Assembly: GCF_024519155.1 (NCBI RefSeq)
Contig: NZ_JANIFJ010000012.1
Coordinates: 1-42,196 of the forward strand
Source: Mangrovibrevibacter kandeliae
GTDB lineage: Bacteria > Pseudomonadota > Alphaproteobacteria > Rhizobiales > Rhizobiaceae
Direction: 5' to 3'
Length of the DNA stretch: 42,196 bases
In this document: in pieces, positions 9,085 through 18,100 of the stretch
How positions within the stretch are numbered: the stretch's first letter is position 1
How the letters are laid out: each line of letters starts with the position of its first letter
Made by a program: the position numbers and the translations under genes
The notes under the pieces: model-generated
The model's input: the letters and a program-made list of their open reading frames with translations, nothing else
Told to the model about the DNA's origin: nothing
Databases searched by the model: none

Positions 9085-9240
9085 ACTTTGTAGATCTGAT
9101 GGAGATCAACACATTACACGAGAGTCGTGGTAATTTTCGGATTATCCTCTTGGCCGATAGTGCTGAAATCTGTATAAGATGGGCATTCTGGGGATCGACG
9201 TTAGTAAAAAACGTAGTTATCATATGGATATATTCTAGGT
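9085..9240 (+). mobile_element. AT-rich scar with the N-terminal codons of an IS110-family transposase
   Basis: About 150 bp of clearly lower GC than both flanks. On the plus strand, ATG 9179 opens a 19-codon frame reading [19 protein letters not shown] before TAG 9236-9238. GIDVSK after a short hydrophobic strand is the N-terminal signature of IS110-family DEDD transposases, in which this Asp is the first catalytic residue. The remaining ~300 codons are absent, and host-like GC-rich DNA resumes immediately. The AT-rich bases upstream of the ATG could be the remains of the element's left end. Seen: composition and motif. Inferred: a decayed insertion. The match is short, so chance cannot be excluded. 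The region also has to hold the promoter of the minus-strand molybdenum hydroxylase operon. Confidence 0.45.
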
Positions 9241-9257
9241 CATCGCCCGCTGATCGC

Positions 9258-10241
9258 CTACCCCTCCCGCATCCCCGTCAGCCGCTCCCAGTTGCCGTGC
9301 GCGAACGCCGCCTGGCCGGCGTCGTCGAGCCCGCAGCGCTCCACGAAGCGCCGCGCGTCGTTGCCGGGCCGGTACTGGTACGGATAGTCCTGCGAGAACA
9401 GGAGCCGGTCGGTGCCGACGTAGCCAGCGGCGCGCTCGAGGTAGTGTGGCAGAACCATGCCGCTCGCGGTGACCCAGAGGTTGCGGCGCAGGTAGTCGGC
9501 GACAGGCCTCGCGAGCCCGGCGACGCGGTCCAGCGCCGCCAGCCGCTCGGCATAGAACAGCACCATCTCGCCCCAGTGGCCGAGGATCACCTGCAGGTCC
9601 GGCAGCTGGTCGAAGGTGCCGGAGAGGACGAGGCGGACGAACTGGATGCCCGCATCGTAGTGCCAGCCGAGGCCGAAGCTCGCGAGGGCGGCGTCGAGCT
9701 GCGGCGCCAGGCCGGAATAATAGGCCTCGCGCACGCCCGCCGGCGGCATGCGCGGGTGGAGGAGGATAGGCACGCCGAGCGCCGCGGCGCTCGCAAGGAT
9801 CGGCGCGAGGTCGGGATGGTCGAGATTGCGCGTGCCGACGCGCCCGCTGAGCATCGTGCCCCTGAAGCCGAGGGTTCCGACGCAGCGCTCCAGCTCCTCG
9901 GCCGCGGCGTCCGGCTGCGACACCGGCAGCGTGGCGAAGGCCTGGAAGCGGTCCGGGTGACGGGCGACCGCCTCGGCCACTCCGTCGTTGGTGCGGCGGG
10001 CGAGGTCGACGCTCTCCGGCCCGAGATCGTGCAGCGCCGGCGTCGTCAGCGACAGCACCTGCACGTCGACACCGCTCTCGTCCATCAGCGCCAGGCGCTC
10101 GCCCGCGAGGTCGAGGAGGCGTCGCTCGATCACGCCGGAATGCAGCGCGACGCTCGGATCAATGGCGTCGAGGCCAAGCGCCATCCAGCGCGCGTGGATC
10201 TCGCGGGTGAGGAAGTGCTCTTCGATCGCGATCAGTCGCAT
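9258..10241 (-). CDS. Amidohydrolase-2 family metal enzyme, possible nonoxidative decarboxylase
   Basis: A 327-residue TIM-barrel protein of the amidohydrolase-2 (ACMSD/gamma-resorcylate decarboxylase) superfamily. Expected metal and catalytic positions are visible: EEHF at 7-10, His162 in LLHPRMPP, His222 in GHWGEM, and Asp285 in SQDYPYQY. Such enzymes decarboxylate or hydrolyse aromatic or cyclic acids using one divalent metal. The substrate is not deducible. ATG 10241 has CGGAGG 8 bp upstream. The gene diverges from a LysR regulator 175 bp away, which suggests that regulator controls it. The C-terminus looks complete despite the adjoining AT-rich scar. Confidence 0.85.
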   Translation of the reverse strand: MRLIAIEEHFLTREIHARWMALGLDAIDPSVALHSGVIERRLLDLAGERLALMDESGVDVQVLSLTTPALHDLGPESVDLARRTNDGVAEAVARHPDRFQAFATLPVSQPDAAAEELERCVGTLGFRGTMLSGRVGTRNLDHPDLAPILASAAALGVPILLHPRMPPAGVREAYYSGLAPQLDAALASFGLGWHYDAGIQFVRLVLSGTFDQLPDLQVILGHWGEMVLFYAERLAALDRVAGLARPVADYLRRNLWVTASGMVLPHYLERAAGYVGTDRLLFSQDYPYQYRPGNDARRFVERCGLDDAGQAAFAHGNWERLTGMREG

Positions 10242-10349
10242 GGCGGGTGCCTCCGAGGGAAAAGAGCCGAAGGATCGGCGGAGGGTGCGGCTCGCGGCGG
10301 ACCTGCCTGGCGGCCGCTTTCAGGTCTCCATATCGGCTGACCCACGGAG

Positions 10350-10393
10350 GGCGCCAGACGCAGGGCCTGCACAGGAGTGTTGCGTCCGGCGCC
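10350..10393. promoter_or_regulatory. Imperfect inverted repeat upstream of LysR gene, candidate operator
   Basis: GGCGCCAGACGCA (10350-10362) and TGCGTCCGGCGCC (10381-10393) are inverted repeats matching at 12 of 13 positions around an 18-bp centre. The pair lies in the divergent amidohydrolase/LysR intergenic region, ending 23 bp before the LysR start. LysR-type proteins usually bind dyads in just such positions and autoregulate. It could instead act as an RNA hairpin in the 5' leader. Confidence 0.55.
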
Positions 10394-10416
10394 ATGTCAC
10401 GCCAAGGGTTCGCGAC

Positions 10417-11364
10417 ATGGATGATGCGGTCGACCTCAACCTTCTCGTCGCCCTCGATGCGCTGCTCGCTGAGGGCAGCGTCACCGGTGCCGCCCGCCGG
10501 CTCGGCCTCAGCGCCTCGGCGATGAGCCGCACGCTGGCGCGGCTGCGCGCCGCGACGGGCGATCCGCTGCTGGTACGGGCCGGGCGCGGCCTGGTGCCGA
10601 CGCCGCGTGCGGTGGCGCTGCGCGAGGCGGTGCAGGACGTTACGGGTGCCGCGAGGGCCGTGCTCAGCCCGCAGCGCGAAGCCCTCGACCCCGCCACGCT
10701 CGCGGCGCGCTTCACCATCCGTGCCAGCGAAGGCTTCATGGCGCTCGCCGCCGCGCCGCTGGTGGTGGCGGTGGGCGAGGCCGCGCCGGGCGTCTGCCTG
10801 CGCTTCGTGCCGAAGCCGGAGAAGGACGCGCAGCCGCTGCGCGAGGGGCCGGTCGACCTCGAGATCGGCGTGCCCGGCATGGCCGCGCCGGAGCTGCGGC
10901 GCCGCTTCATCTTTCGCGACCGCTTCGTCGGGGCCGTGCGGGCCGGCCATCCGCTGCTCGAGCGCACGGTGACGCCGGAGCGCTACGCCGCCTGCCGCCA
11001 CGTCGTCACCGCGCGGCGGGAGAGCGGCCTCGGGCCGGTCGACGCGGCGCTGGCCGAGCTCGGCTTGTCGCGTCGGATCGCCGTGGTGGTGCCGGGCCAT
11101 CCGGATGCGCTGCGCCTGGCGCGCCGGTCCGACCTCGTCGCCCTCGTCCCGCGTTCGTGCCTGCGCGGCACGGCGAGCGATGCCGACGCGCCCGGCGCGG
11201 GCCTTGCGAGCTTCCCGCTGCCGGTCGCAACGCCGGAGATCGTCGTCGCCGCGACCTGGCACCCGCGCCTCGACGCCGATCCGGCGCATCGCTGGCTGCG
11301 CGACACGGTGGCGGCGGTGTGTCGCGCCGCGCTGCGCGAGGGGAATGACGAGGACGAGGGGTAA
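10417..11364 (+). CDS. LysR-family transcriptional regulator
   Basis: A 315-residue regulator. The N-terminal winged helix-turn-helix spans about residues 1-65 (DLNLLVALDALLAEGSVTGA, then RRLGLSASAMSRTLARLR), the classic LysR pattern. An effector-binding domain of periplasmic-binding-protein type follows, in the branch with NodD-like regulators (LVPTPRAVALREAVQ linker). ATG 10417 has AAGGG about 10 bp upstream; in-frame codons further up run back into the intergenic region and add nothing family-like. Divergent orientation to the amidohydrolase gene suggests that it is the target. The effector is unknown. Confidence 0.9.
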   Translation: MDDAVDLNLLVALDALLAEGSVTGAARRLGLSASAMSRTLARLRAATGDPLLVRAGRGLVPTPRAVALREAVQDVTGAARAVLSPQREALDPATLAARFTIRASEGFMALAAAPLVVAVGEAAPGVCLRFVPKPEKDAQPLREGPVDLEIGVPGMAAPELRRRFIFRDRFVGAVRAGHPLLERTVTPERYAACRHVVTARRESGLGPVDAALAELGLSRRIAVVVPGHPDALRLARRSDLVALVPRSCLRGTASDADAPGAGLASFPLPVATPEIVVAATWHPRLDADPAHRWLRDTVAAVCRAALREGNDEDEG

Positions 11365-11556
11365 GTCCCAATGCCTTCACCGCCTTCGAACCCGGTCCGC
11401 CGACGGTAGCGTCTTGACCGCCAAGGCTTGAAGCGCATACGCCCGGGTTTTGTATCAGGTCACCGTGTCCCTCTCGCGGCGTCGCCCCGAATCCCGCTAC
11501 AACTGACGTTCCATCCCCGGCCGACCGCCGCCGTCCCCTCTCGCCCGGAGCCTTTG

Positions 11557-12996
11557 ATGCCGCACGACCATCCCGTGATCACCACCGGCGTACCGGGCCT
11601 CGACGAAGTGCTGCAGGGCGGCTTTCCCGTCTCCAACATCTACCTGCTGAAGGGCGCGCCGGGGTCGGGCAAAACCACCGCGGCGCTGCAGTTCCTGCGC
11701 GCCGGCGTCGCCCGCGGCGAGCGCGGCCTCTATGTGAGCCTGTCGCAGAGCCGCGCCGAGCTCGAGCAGATCGCCGCCTCGCACGGCTGGAGCCTTGAGG
11801 GGATCGACATCGAGGAGCTGTCGGCCGCCGAGGGCGCGACGGCGGCGAGCGATCAGTCGATCTTCCAGACCGCCGACCTGCGCCTCGACGAGACCCGCAA
11901 GGCGATCGTCGAGGCGGTCAGCCGCTACGCGCCGAAGCGGATCGTCTACGATTCACTGCTCGAGATCCGGGTTTTGACCGGCGACGACGCGCGCTTCCGC
12001 CGCGAACTGATCGGGCTGAAGTCGGTGCTGGCCGCGCAGGGCATCACCGCGCTTCTGATCGACACCGACTTCGATCGCGGCCGCACCCGCAACGACGAGA
12101 TCGAGGCGATCGCGCACGGCGTCGTCCGGCTCGACAAGACCCTGCCGGACTACGGCGTCGCACGGCGCCGGATCGAGGTCTCCAAGATGCGCGGCACGCC
12201 GGTTGCCGACGGATATCACGACATGGTGATCCGCGAGGGCGAGGGGGTCGTGGTGTTTCCCCGGATCGTGCCGCGGGTGATCCCGGAGCAGACGAAGTCG
12301 CTGGAGCTGATCAAGTCCGGCGTCGAGAACCTCGACAACCTGCTCGGCGGCGGCCAGGAGGCGGGGACGACGACGCTGGTGATCGGCCAGGCCGGCACCG
12401 GCAAGTCGACCATGGCCTCGCTCTATGCCACCGCGGCGCTGGAGCGCGGCGAGCACGTGGCCCTGTTCCTGTTCGAAGAGCGGGTGGAGACCTTCTTCCG
12501 CCGCTCCGAAGGCCTCGGCATGAAGCTGCGCAGCTTCCACGACAGCGGCGAACTCCTGATCAAGGACTTCAATCCCGGCGAGGTGACGGCCGGGCAGTTC
12601 GGCCAGATCGTCCAGGAGGAGGTCGCCAAGGGCCGCACCCGCGTGGTGGTGATCGACAGCTTCACCGGCTATCTCAGCGCCCTGCCGAACCGCGACCAGG
12701 CGGTGCAGGACATCCAGTCGCTGCTGAAGTTCCTCGCCCGGCGCGGCATCCTGACGATGCTGATCGTCGCCCAGCACGGGCTGATCGGCGAGAACGTCTC
12801 GATCGACGTCGATGTCAGCTTCCTCGGCGACACCGTGCTCCTGCTGCGGATCAGCGAGGAGGGCGACCGGCTGAAGCGCTCGATCACCGTGGTCAAGAAG
12901 CGCCATGGGCCGCATGCGATGTCCGTCCACGAGCTCGCGATCACCTCGGACGGCGTCAGCGTCAGCCCGGCGCCGCTCGACGGCCCGGTCGCCTGA
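11557..12996 (+). CDS. KaiC-like double-domain RecA-fold ATPase (479 aa)
   Basis: Two tandem KaiC/RadA-type ATPase domains. The first has Walker A GAPGSGKT at residues 33-40, and the second has GQAGTGKS near 277-284. In cyanobacterial KaiC both domains carry catalytic Glu-Glu or Glu-containing motifs after the following strand. Here the first domain reads YVSLSQSR, so that position lacks the glutamates, while the second keeps LFEERVETF. The KaiC phosphosite region (STITDT) corresponds to SFLGDT here, so the canonical Thr phosphosite is not conserved. The protein is therefore a KaiC-family signalling ATPase rather than a proven clock component. ATG 11557 is preceded by CCCGGAG. The histidine kinase gene starts 10 bp after the stop, indicating one operon; no KaiA or KaiB gene is nearby. 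Confidence 0.9.
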   Translation: MPHDHPVITTGVPGLDEVLQGGFPVSNIYLLKGAPGSGKTTAALQFLRAGVARGERGLYVSLSQSRAELEQIAASHGWSLEGIDIEELSAAEGATAASDQSIFQTADLRLDETRKAIVEAVSRYAPKRIVYDSLLEIRVLTGDDARFRRELIGLKSVLAAQGITALLIDTDFDRGRTRNDEIEAIAHGVVRLDKTLPDYGVARRRIEVSKMRGTPVADGYHDMVIREGEGVVVFPRIVPRVIPEQTKSLELIKSGVENLDNLLGGGQEAGTTTLVIGQAGTGKSTMASLYATAALERGEHVALFLFEERVETFFRRSEGLGMKLRSFHDSGELLIKDFNPGEVTAGQFGQIVQEEVAKGRTRVVVIDSFTGYLSALPNRDQAVQDIQSLLKFLARRGILTMLIVAQHGLIGENVSIDVDVSFLGDTVLLLRISEEGDRLKRSITVVKKRHGPHAMSVHELAITSDGVSVSPAPLDGPVA

Positions 12997-13006
12997 GGGC
13001 GCGCGG

Positions 13007-14065
13007 GTGCCGCTCGACCTGCAGGAGGTGCTGATCCATGCGCCGTTCCGCAACGACGCCCGGATGCTCGCCAGCCTCCTCGAAACCCACGCCATCCAGT
13101 CGACCGTCTGCCCCGACGAGGAGGCGCTGGCCGAGGGACTGGGCGCGGGGCTTCCGGGAGCTCTCATCTTCACCCAGGAGGCGCTGACCGACCGGGTCCG
13201 TGCGCTGGTTCAGGATCACCTCGCCCGGCAGCCGGACTGGTCGGAACTGACGGTGATCGTGCTGGTGGAAAAGGGTGTGCCGCAGGCCCTTCTGCTGCGT
13301 CACCTGACCGAGCAGTGGCCGGGCTCGCGGCAGGTCTTCTACCAGCGGCCTCTGGCGACGCTCGAGCTGCTCAGCGGCGTGCAGTCGGCCTTGCTCGCCC
13401 GCATCCGGCAGCGCGACGTGCGCGACCACATCGCGCTCGAGCGGGAGCTGCGCCACGAGCTCAACCACCGGGTCAAGAACATCCTGGCGAGCGTCAGCTC
13501 GATCTTCCAGATGACGGCGCGCGCCAGCGCCGACCTCGACGAGCTGAAGCGCAGTTTCGGCGGGCGGCTCGCCACGCTCGGCAATGTCCACTCGGCGCTG
13601 TTCGAGGCGGGCGGCGAGGCGGTCGACCTCAAGGGGCTGATCACGCTGGTGCTGTCCCCCTATGCGGCCAATGGAGGAGCTCATTTCGAGATCGACGGCC
13701 CGGCGGTACGCCTGAACAAGGACGCGGCGGCGGGCCTCGGGCTGACGGTGCATGAACTGGCGACCAACGCCATCAAATACGGTGCGTGGTCGGTGCCGAC
13801 CGGACTGATCCGCGTCGAATGGTCGGTGGAGGCGCGCGAGTTCCGGCTGTGCTGGCGCGAAACGGGCGGCCCGGCGCTGGCTCGGCCGAGCCGCAGCGGC
13901 TACGGCACGCGCTACGTCCGCGCCGCGATGCAGAATCTCTTCGGCGCGCCGCCGGAGGTGCGCTTCGAGCCCTCGGGGCTGGTCCTGGTGGCGCATGGGC
14001 CACTGAGTCGGATCGACGCGATGCCGGCCACGGATCGAAACGCGTCGGCCACCGTTGGCGGGTGA
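13007..14065 (+). CDS. HWE-family sensor histidine kinase
   Basis: A soluble 352-residue kinase. The first ~130 residues form a receiver-like or unrecognised input domain without an obvious phosphorylatable Asp pocket. After a short helix comes the HWE core: the phosphoacceptor His154 in ELNHRVKNI, the N-box in HELATNAIKYGAWS, and LCWRETGGP carrying the WxE signature. No membrane segment is seen, so it should act in the cytosol. GTG 13007 is chosen because GAGGG stands 7 bp upstream, overlapping the KaiC stop, and because it gives a clean N-terminus. It probably phosphorylates the receiver protein encoded next. Confidence 0.88.
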   Translation: MPLDLQEVLIHAPFRNDARMLASLLETHAIQSTVCPDEEALAEGLGAGLPGALIFTQEALTDRVRALVQDHLARQPDWSELTVIVLVEKGVPQALLLRHLTEQWPGSRQVFYQRPLATLELLSGVQSALLARIRQRDVRDHIALERELRHELNHRVKNILASVSSIFQMTARASADLDELKRSFGGRLATLGNVHSALFEAGGEAVDLKGLITLVLSPYAANGGAHFEIDGPAVRLNKDAAAGLGLTVHELATNAIKYGAWSVPTGLIRVEWSVEAREFRLCWRETGGPALARPSRSGYGTRYVRAAMQNLFGAPPEVRFEPSGLVLVAHGPLSRIDAMPATDRNASATVGG

Positions 14066-14085
14066 CCTCAAGCCCACGGTTGGAC

Positions 14086-14454
14086 ATGCGCATCTACTGT
14101 CTGGAAGACAATCCGCTGGTGGTGCTCCACCTCGAGATGATGATCGAGGACGCCGGACACGACTGCGTCGGCTCGGCGGCAAGCTTCGCGGAGGCCTTGC
14201 CGCAGTGGCAGGATCTCGAGTTCGACCTCGCCCTCATCGACATCGATCTCGCCGATGGCGTGACCGGCATGGATGCCGCACGGTGGCTGAAGGAGCGGGG
14301 ACGGGTCGGTTGCTTCGTCACGGGCCAGGGCGACCTCGCGCGGGAGAATGCCGACCTCGTGGTCGACATCGTGACGAAGCCGATCGACGAAACGGCGCTC
14401 CTGCGCGCCATCGACCTGGCCGGGGCCGGTCCGCAGCCGCCCGGCAGCGCCTAG
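14086..14454 (+). CDS. Single-domain response regulator
   Basis: A 122-residue CheY-like receiver with no output domain. The acidic pocket is in CLEDNP, the likely phosphoacceptor is Asp52 in ALIDIDLADG, and the conserved Lys is in VTKPID. Lone receivers next to HWE kinases often act as phosphate shuttles or control anti-sigma cascades (general stress response) in alphaproteobacteria; which applies here is open. Start is uncertain: ATG 14086 lacks a clear ribosome binding site, and an in-frame GTG at 14062 overlaps the kinase stop as GTGA and would add 8 residues by translational coupling. Last gene of the KaiC-kinase-receiver group. Confidence 0.88.
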   Translation: MRIYCLEDNPLVVLHLEMMIEDAGHDCVGSAASFAEALPQWQDLEFDLALIDIDLADGVTGMDAARWLKERGRVGCFVTGQGDLARENADLVVDIVTKPIDETALLRAIDLAGAGPQPPGSA

Positions 14455-14485
14455 GGCAGGGGGCCGCGCAGGCCGGATCTGCCCT
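14453..14485. terminator. Possible hairpin between convergent receiver and cobO genes
   Basis: AGGGCAG (14453-14459) can pair with CTGCCCT (14479-14485), with inner GGCC/GGCC pairing. It lies in the short convergent gap between the receiver gene and cobO. There is no T-run, so intrinsic termination is only a suggestion. Confidence 0.35.
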
Positions 14486-14496
14486 CTTCCCGCGGG

Positions 14497-15135
14497 CTAG
14501 AACTCGATCCCCTTCTGCGCCTTCACACCGGAGCGGAACGGGTGCTTGACCATTTCCATCTCGGTGACGAGGTCGGCCACCTCGATCAACTCGTCCTTCG
14601 CGTTGCGACCGGTGACGACGACGTGCTTCATCGCCGGCTTTCCGGCGAGGCCGGCCAGTACCTCGGCGAGGTCGAGATAGTCGTAGCGCAGGACGATGTT
14701 GAGCTCGTCGAGGAGGACGAGGTCGTGCTCCTCGTCCGCGATCATCGCCTTCGCCCGCGCCCAGGCGGCCTCGGCCGCGGCGATGTCGCGCTGGCGGTCC
14801 TGCGTCTCCCAGGTGAAGCCGTCGCCCATCGCGGTCATCGTCACCTGCTCGGGGAAGTGCTCCAGCACCTTGCGCTCGCCGGTCTCCCACTTGCCCTTCA
14901 CGAACTGGACGATGCCGACCTTCATGCCGTTGCCGAGCGCGCGGAACACCATGCCGAAGGCCGCAGTCGACTTGCCCTTGCCCTTGCCGGTGTGAACGAT
15001 GAGGAGGCCCTTCTCGACCGTCTTCGTCGCCAGGATCTTGTCGCGCGCCGCCTTCTTCTTCCTCATCTTCTCGGCGTGGCGCGCATCGAGCTCGGCGTCG
15101 GTCATGCTCTGGAGGAGCTCGGACTTCTCGGCCAT
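14497..15135 (-). CDS. cobO: Cob(I)yrinic acid a,c-diamide adenosyltransferase
   Basis: A 212-residue ATP:corrinoid adenosyltransferase of the CobA/CobO type. The P-loop HTGKGKGKST is at residues 48-57. VGIVQFVKGKWETGER and VLLDELNIVLRY are family signatures. It attaches the 5'-deoxyadenosyl group to the reduced cobalt during late corrin synthesis and in salvage. The N-terminal basic helix (KMRKKKAARDK) is usual. ATG 15135 overlaps the cobN stop by one base (TGATG) and has AGAGGAGA upstream. Last gene of the riboswitch-controlled cobP-cobW-cobN-cobO unit. Confidence 0.96.
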   Translation of the reverse strand: MAEKSELLQSMTDAELDARHAEKMRKKKAARDKILATKTVEKGLLIVHTGKGKGKSTAAFGMVFRALGNGMKVGIVQFVKGKWETGERKVLEHFPEQVTMTAMGDGFTWETQDRQRDIAAAEAAWARAKAMIADEEHDLVLLDELNIVLRYDYLDLAEVLAGLAGKPAMKHVVVTGRNAKDELIEVADLVTEMEMVKHPFRSGVKAQKGIEF

Positions 15136-18100
15136 CAGGGGGTCTCCTCTGCCGCTCTCAGCGCGGCGAGATCGTGGGGAACGGAGTTGGCGCGCGGGTG
15201 CCAGAGGCCACGGGCGATAGCCTCCTCGAAGCGTTCGGCCAACTCGGCGAGCGCGGCGGGATTGTTGTCGGCCATGAAGCCGCGCACCGCCTCGTCGCCG
15301 ATGAAGGCCGCGAAGGCAAGGTCGAAATGGTGGTCGCGCACCGCGCCGGTGGTGGCTGCGAAGGCGAACATGTAGTCCACCGTCGCGGCGATCTCGAAGC
15401 CGCCCTTGTAGCCGTGGCGCATGACGCCGGCGATCCATTTCGGATTGACGACGCGGGCGCGCACGACCCGCGAAATCTCCTCCTCGAGGGTGCGGATCAC
15501 CGGCCGCTCGGGGCGGGAATGGTCGTTGTGGTAGATCGCCGGGCGTGCGCCGGAGAGGGTTTCCACCGCAGCGGTCATGCCGCCCTCGAACTGGTAGTAG
15601 TCGTCCGAGTCGAGGAGGTCGTGCTCGCGGTTGTCCTGGTTCTGGACCACGGCCTCGAGCTCCGACAGCCGCGCCGCGAAGAGGTCGCGTTCGGCCTCGC
15701 CCTCGGCGTCGGCGCCGTAGGCATAGCCGCCCCAGGCGAGATAGGCTGCGGCGAGATCGTCCTTCGTCTCCCAGCCGCGCTCGTCGATCAGCGCCTGCAG
15801 GCCTGCGCCGTAGGCGCCGGGCATCGAGCCGAAGACGCGGAAGCCGGCGCGGCGATCCGCATCGGCCGGCGAGGCGCCGGCATCGACGAGCGCCTGCCGC
15901 TCCGCGGCCATGCGGGCGGCGATGGGGTTGTCGGCCTCATCCTCGTCCAGCGCGCCGACCGCCCGCACCGCCCGGTCGAACAGCGCGATCTGCTCGGGAA
16001 AGGCGTCGCGGAAGAAGCCGGAGATGCGCAGCGTCACGTCGACACGCGGCCGGCCGAGTTCGGCAAGGGTGGTGATCTCAAAGCCGGTGACGCGCCGGCT
16101 CGCTCTATCCCACGCCGGCTTGGCGCCGATCAGCGCGAAGGCCTGCGCCAGGTCGTCGCCGCCGGTGCGCATGTTGGCGGTGCCCCAGGCGGTGAGACCG
16201 ATCGCGCGAGGGTAGTCGCCGTGGTCCTGAAGGTGCCGGGTGACGAGCAGTTCGGCAGACTTTTTGCCGAGCCGCCAGGCGGTCTCGGTCGGCACCGCCC
16301 GAGTGTCGACGGAGAAGAAGTTGCGGCCGGTCGGCAGGACGTCCGGGCGGCCGCGGCTCGGCGCACCGGAAGGCCCCGGCGGCACGAAGCGCCCGTCGAG
16401 CCCGGCCAGCAGCCCGGCGATCTCGGCCGGACCGGAGGCGGTGACGGCCGGCTTGAGGCGGGCCTCGACCTCGGCGAGGACGGCGGTTGTGGACAGCCAG
16501 TGGATGTCCGCCGCGATCTCGCCGGCGACGAGTCCGGCTGCGAGGAGCTCCAGCCGCTCGACCGTATCGCCCGTCGTCCGCCACGGGTCGGTGGACAGGC
16601 TGTGGAGAAGCTGTGGGCGTGGGCCGGTCCAAGGCTCGGCCATTGCGCAGTCGAGCGGGTCGAAGGCGACGACGCTGCGGTCTTCTCCCGCTCGGGGGAA
16701 CGTCTCGGCCGGGGATGCGGGGGAAGAGCCTTGATCGCGGGCCGCCGAGTTAGGCGAATGTGCCGTCCCGCCCCCCTCTGGCTTGCCAGCCATCTCCCCC
16801 TCAAGGGGGGAGATCACGCGCCTTTGGGGGGAGGAGGCTTCTCCAGAGCCGTCGGCAGGGCCCTGCGGCGTGTCCGATCGTGCGTCGGCGTTCGTCCCGG
16901 CCGATCTCCCCCCTTGAAGGGGAGATGTCCGGCAGGACAGAGGGGGGTGCGCGGCCGCCGCGCCGTCGCCGGGTTTCCCCTCATTCAGCCCGCTGCGCTC
17001 GGCACCTTCTCCCCCGAGGGGAGAAGAAGGGCGCCCATTTGCTGACGTCGGTGCGTGAAGGTTCGGCGATGCGGGGGAGGCGCGCGGCGGCTCGGAAGGA
17101 GCCGCGAAAAGATCTGCCGCCAGTGACCGGATCAGCGAGGCGTCCTGCGGCTCCGGCCCGCGCGGCAGGCGGGCGAGGGCGGTGACGAGATCGGTCAGGA
17201 GCCGCCCCTGCGGCGCGACGCCGAAGACGTGCAGGCCATCGCGGATCTGCAGCTCCTTCAGCTCGCAGAGATAAGCGTCGAGGGCCTCCAGCGTGTCGTC
17301 CACGGCGAGCGTGGCGTCGATGCCGAGATCGCGGTCGAGCCCAGCGCTGCGCACAAGGTCGAGGATGTCGCGCTTCAGCAGCGTCAGCCGGCGCGGGTCG
17401 CCGTTCGCGGCATAGTATTCGTCGAGCAGCACCTCGAGATCGCGCAGGGGACCGTAGGTCTCGGCGCGGGTCAGGGGCGGCGTCAGGTGGTCGATGATGA
17501 CGGCCGAAGTCCGGCGCTTGGCCTGCGTGCCCTCGCCGGGATCGTTGACGATGAAGGGATAGAGGTGCGGCAGCGGGCCGAGCACCGCCTCGGGATAGCA
17601 CGCCTCCGACAGCGCCAGCGCCTTGCCGGGCAGCCATTCCAGATTGCCGTGCTTGCCCATGTGGACGATCGCGTGGACGCCGGCCCCGTGTCGCAGGAAG
17701 GCGTAGAGCGCCAGATAGTTGTGCGGCGGCACGAGGTCTGGAGAGTGGTAGGTCTCCTTCGGATCGATGTTATAGCCGCGCGCCGGCTGGATGCCGACGA
17801 GGACGTTGCCGAAGCGGGCGACCGGCAGGGCAAACGCACGGCAGTCATTCAGGACGAACGGGTCAGCCTCCGGCGCGCCCCAGCGCGCGTTTACGGCGTC
17901 CCGAACTGCGGACGGCAGGGCTTCGAAAAAGGCGCGGTAGGCGTCGAGCGGCAGCGTCTCGCGGACCTGCCGTCCGGCGATCCCGGCATTGGTCGGACCG
18001 GCGAGAAGGTGTTCGACCAGCGCGTTGCCGTCGACGGGAACACTGCCCGTGTCGTAACCGGCTGCGGCGAGGGCACGCAGCACCTCGACCGTGCCGGCCG

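Noticed and set aside
16681-17040. Frameshift or pseudogene in cobN caused by the repeat cluster.
   Set aside because: The frame stays open through all repeats and the conserved CobN sequence resumes in the same frame on both sides.
15174-17045. Long plus-strand open frame opposite cobN.
   Set aside because: It mirrors the codon pattern of cobN and has no motif; cobN itself is certain.
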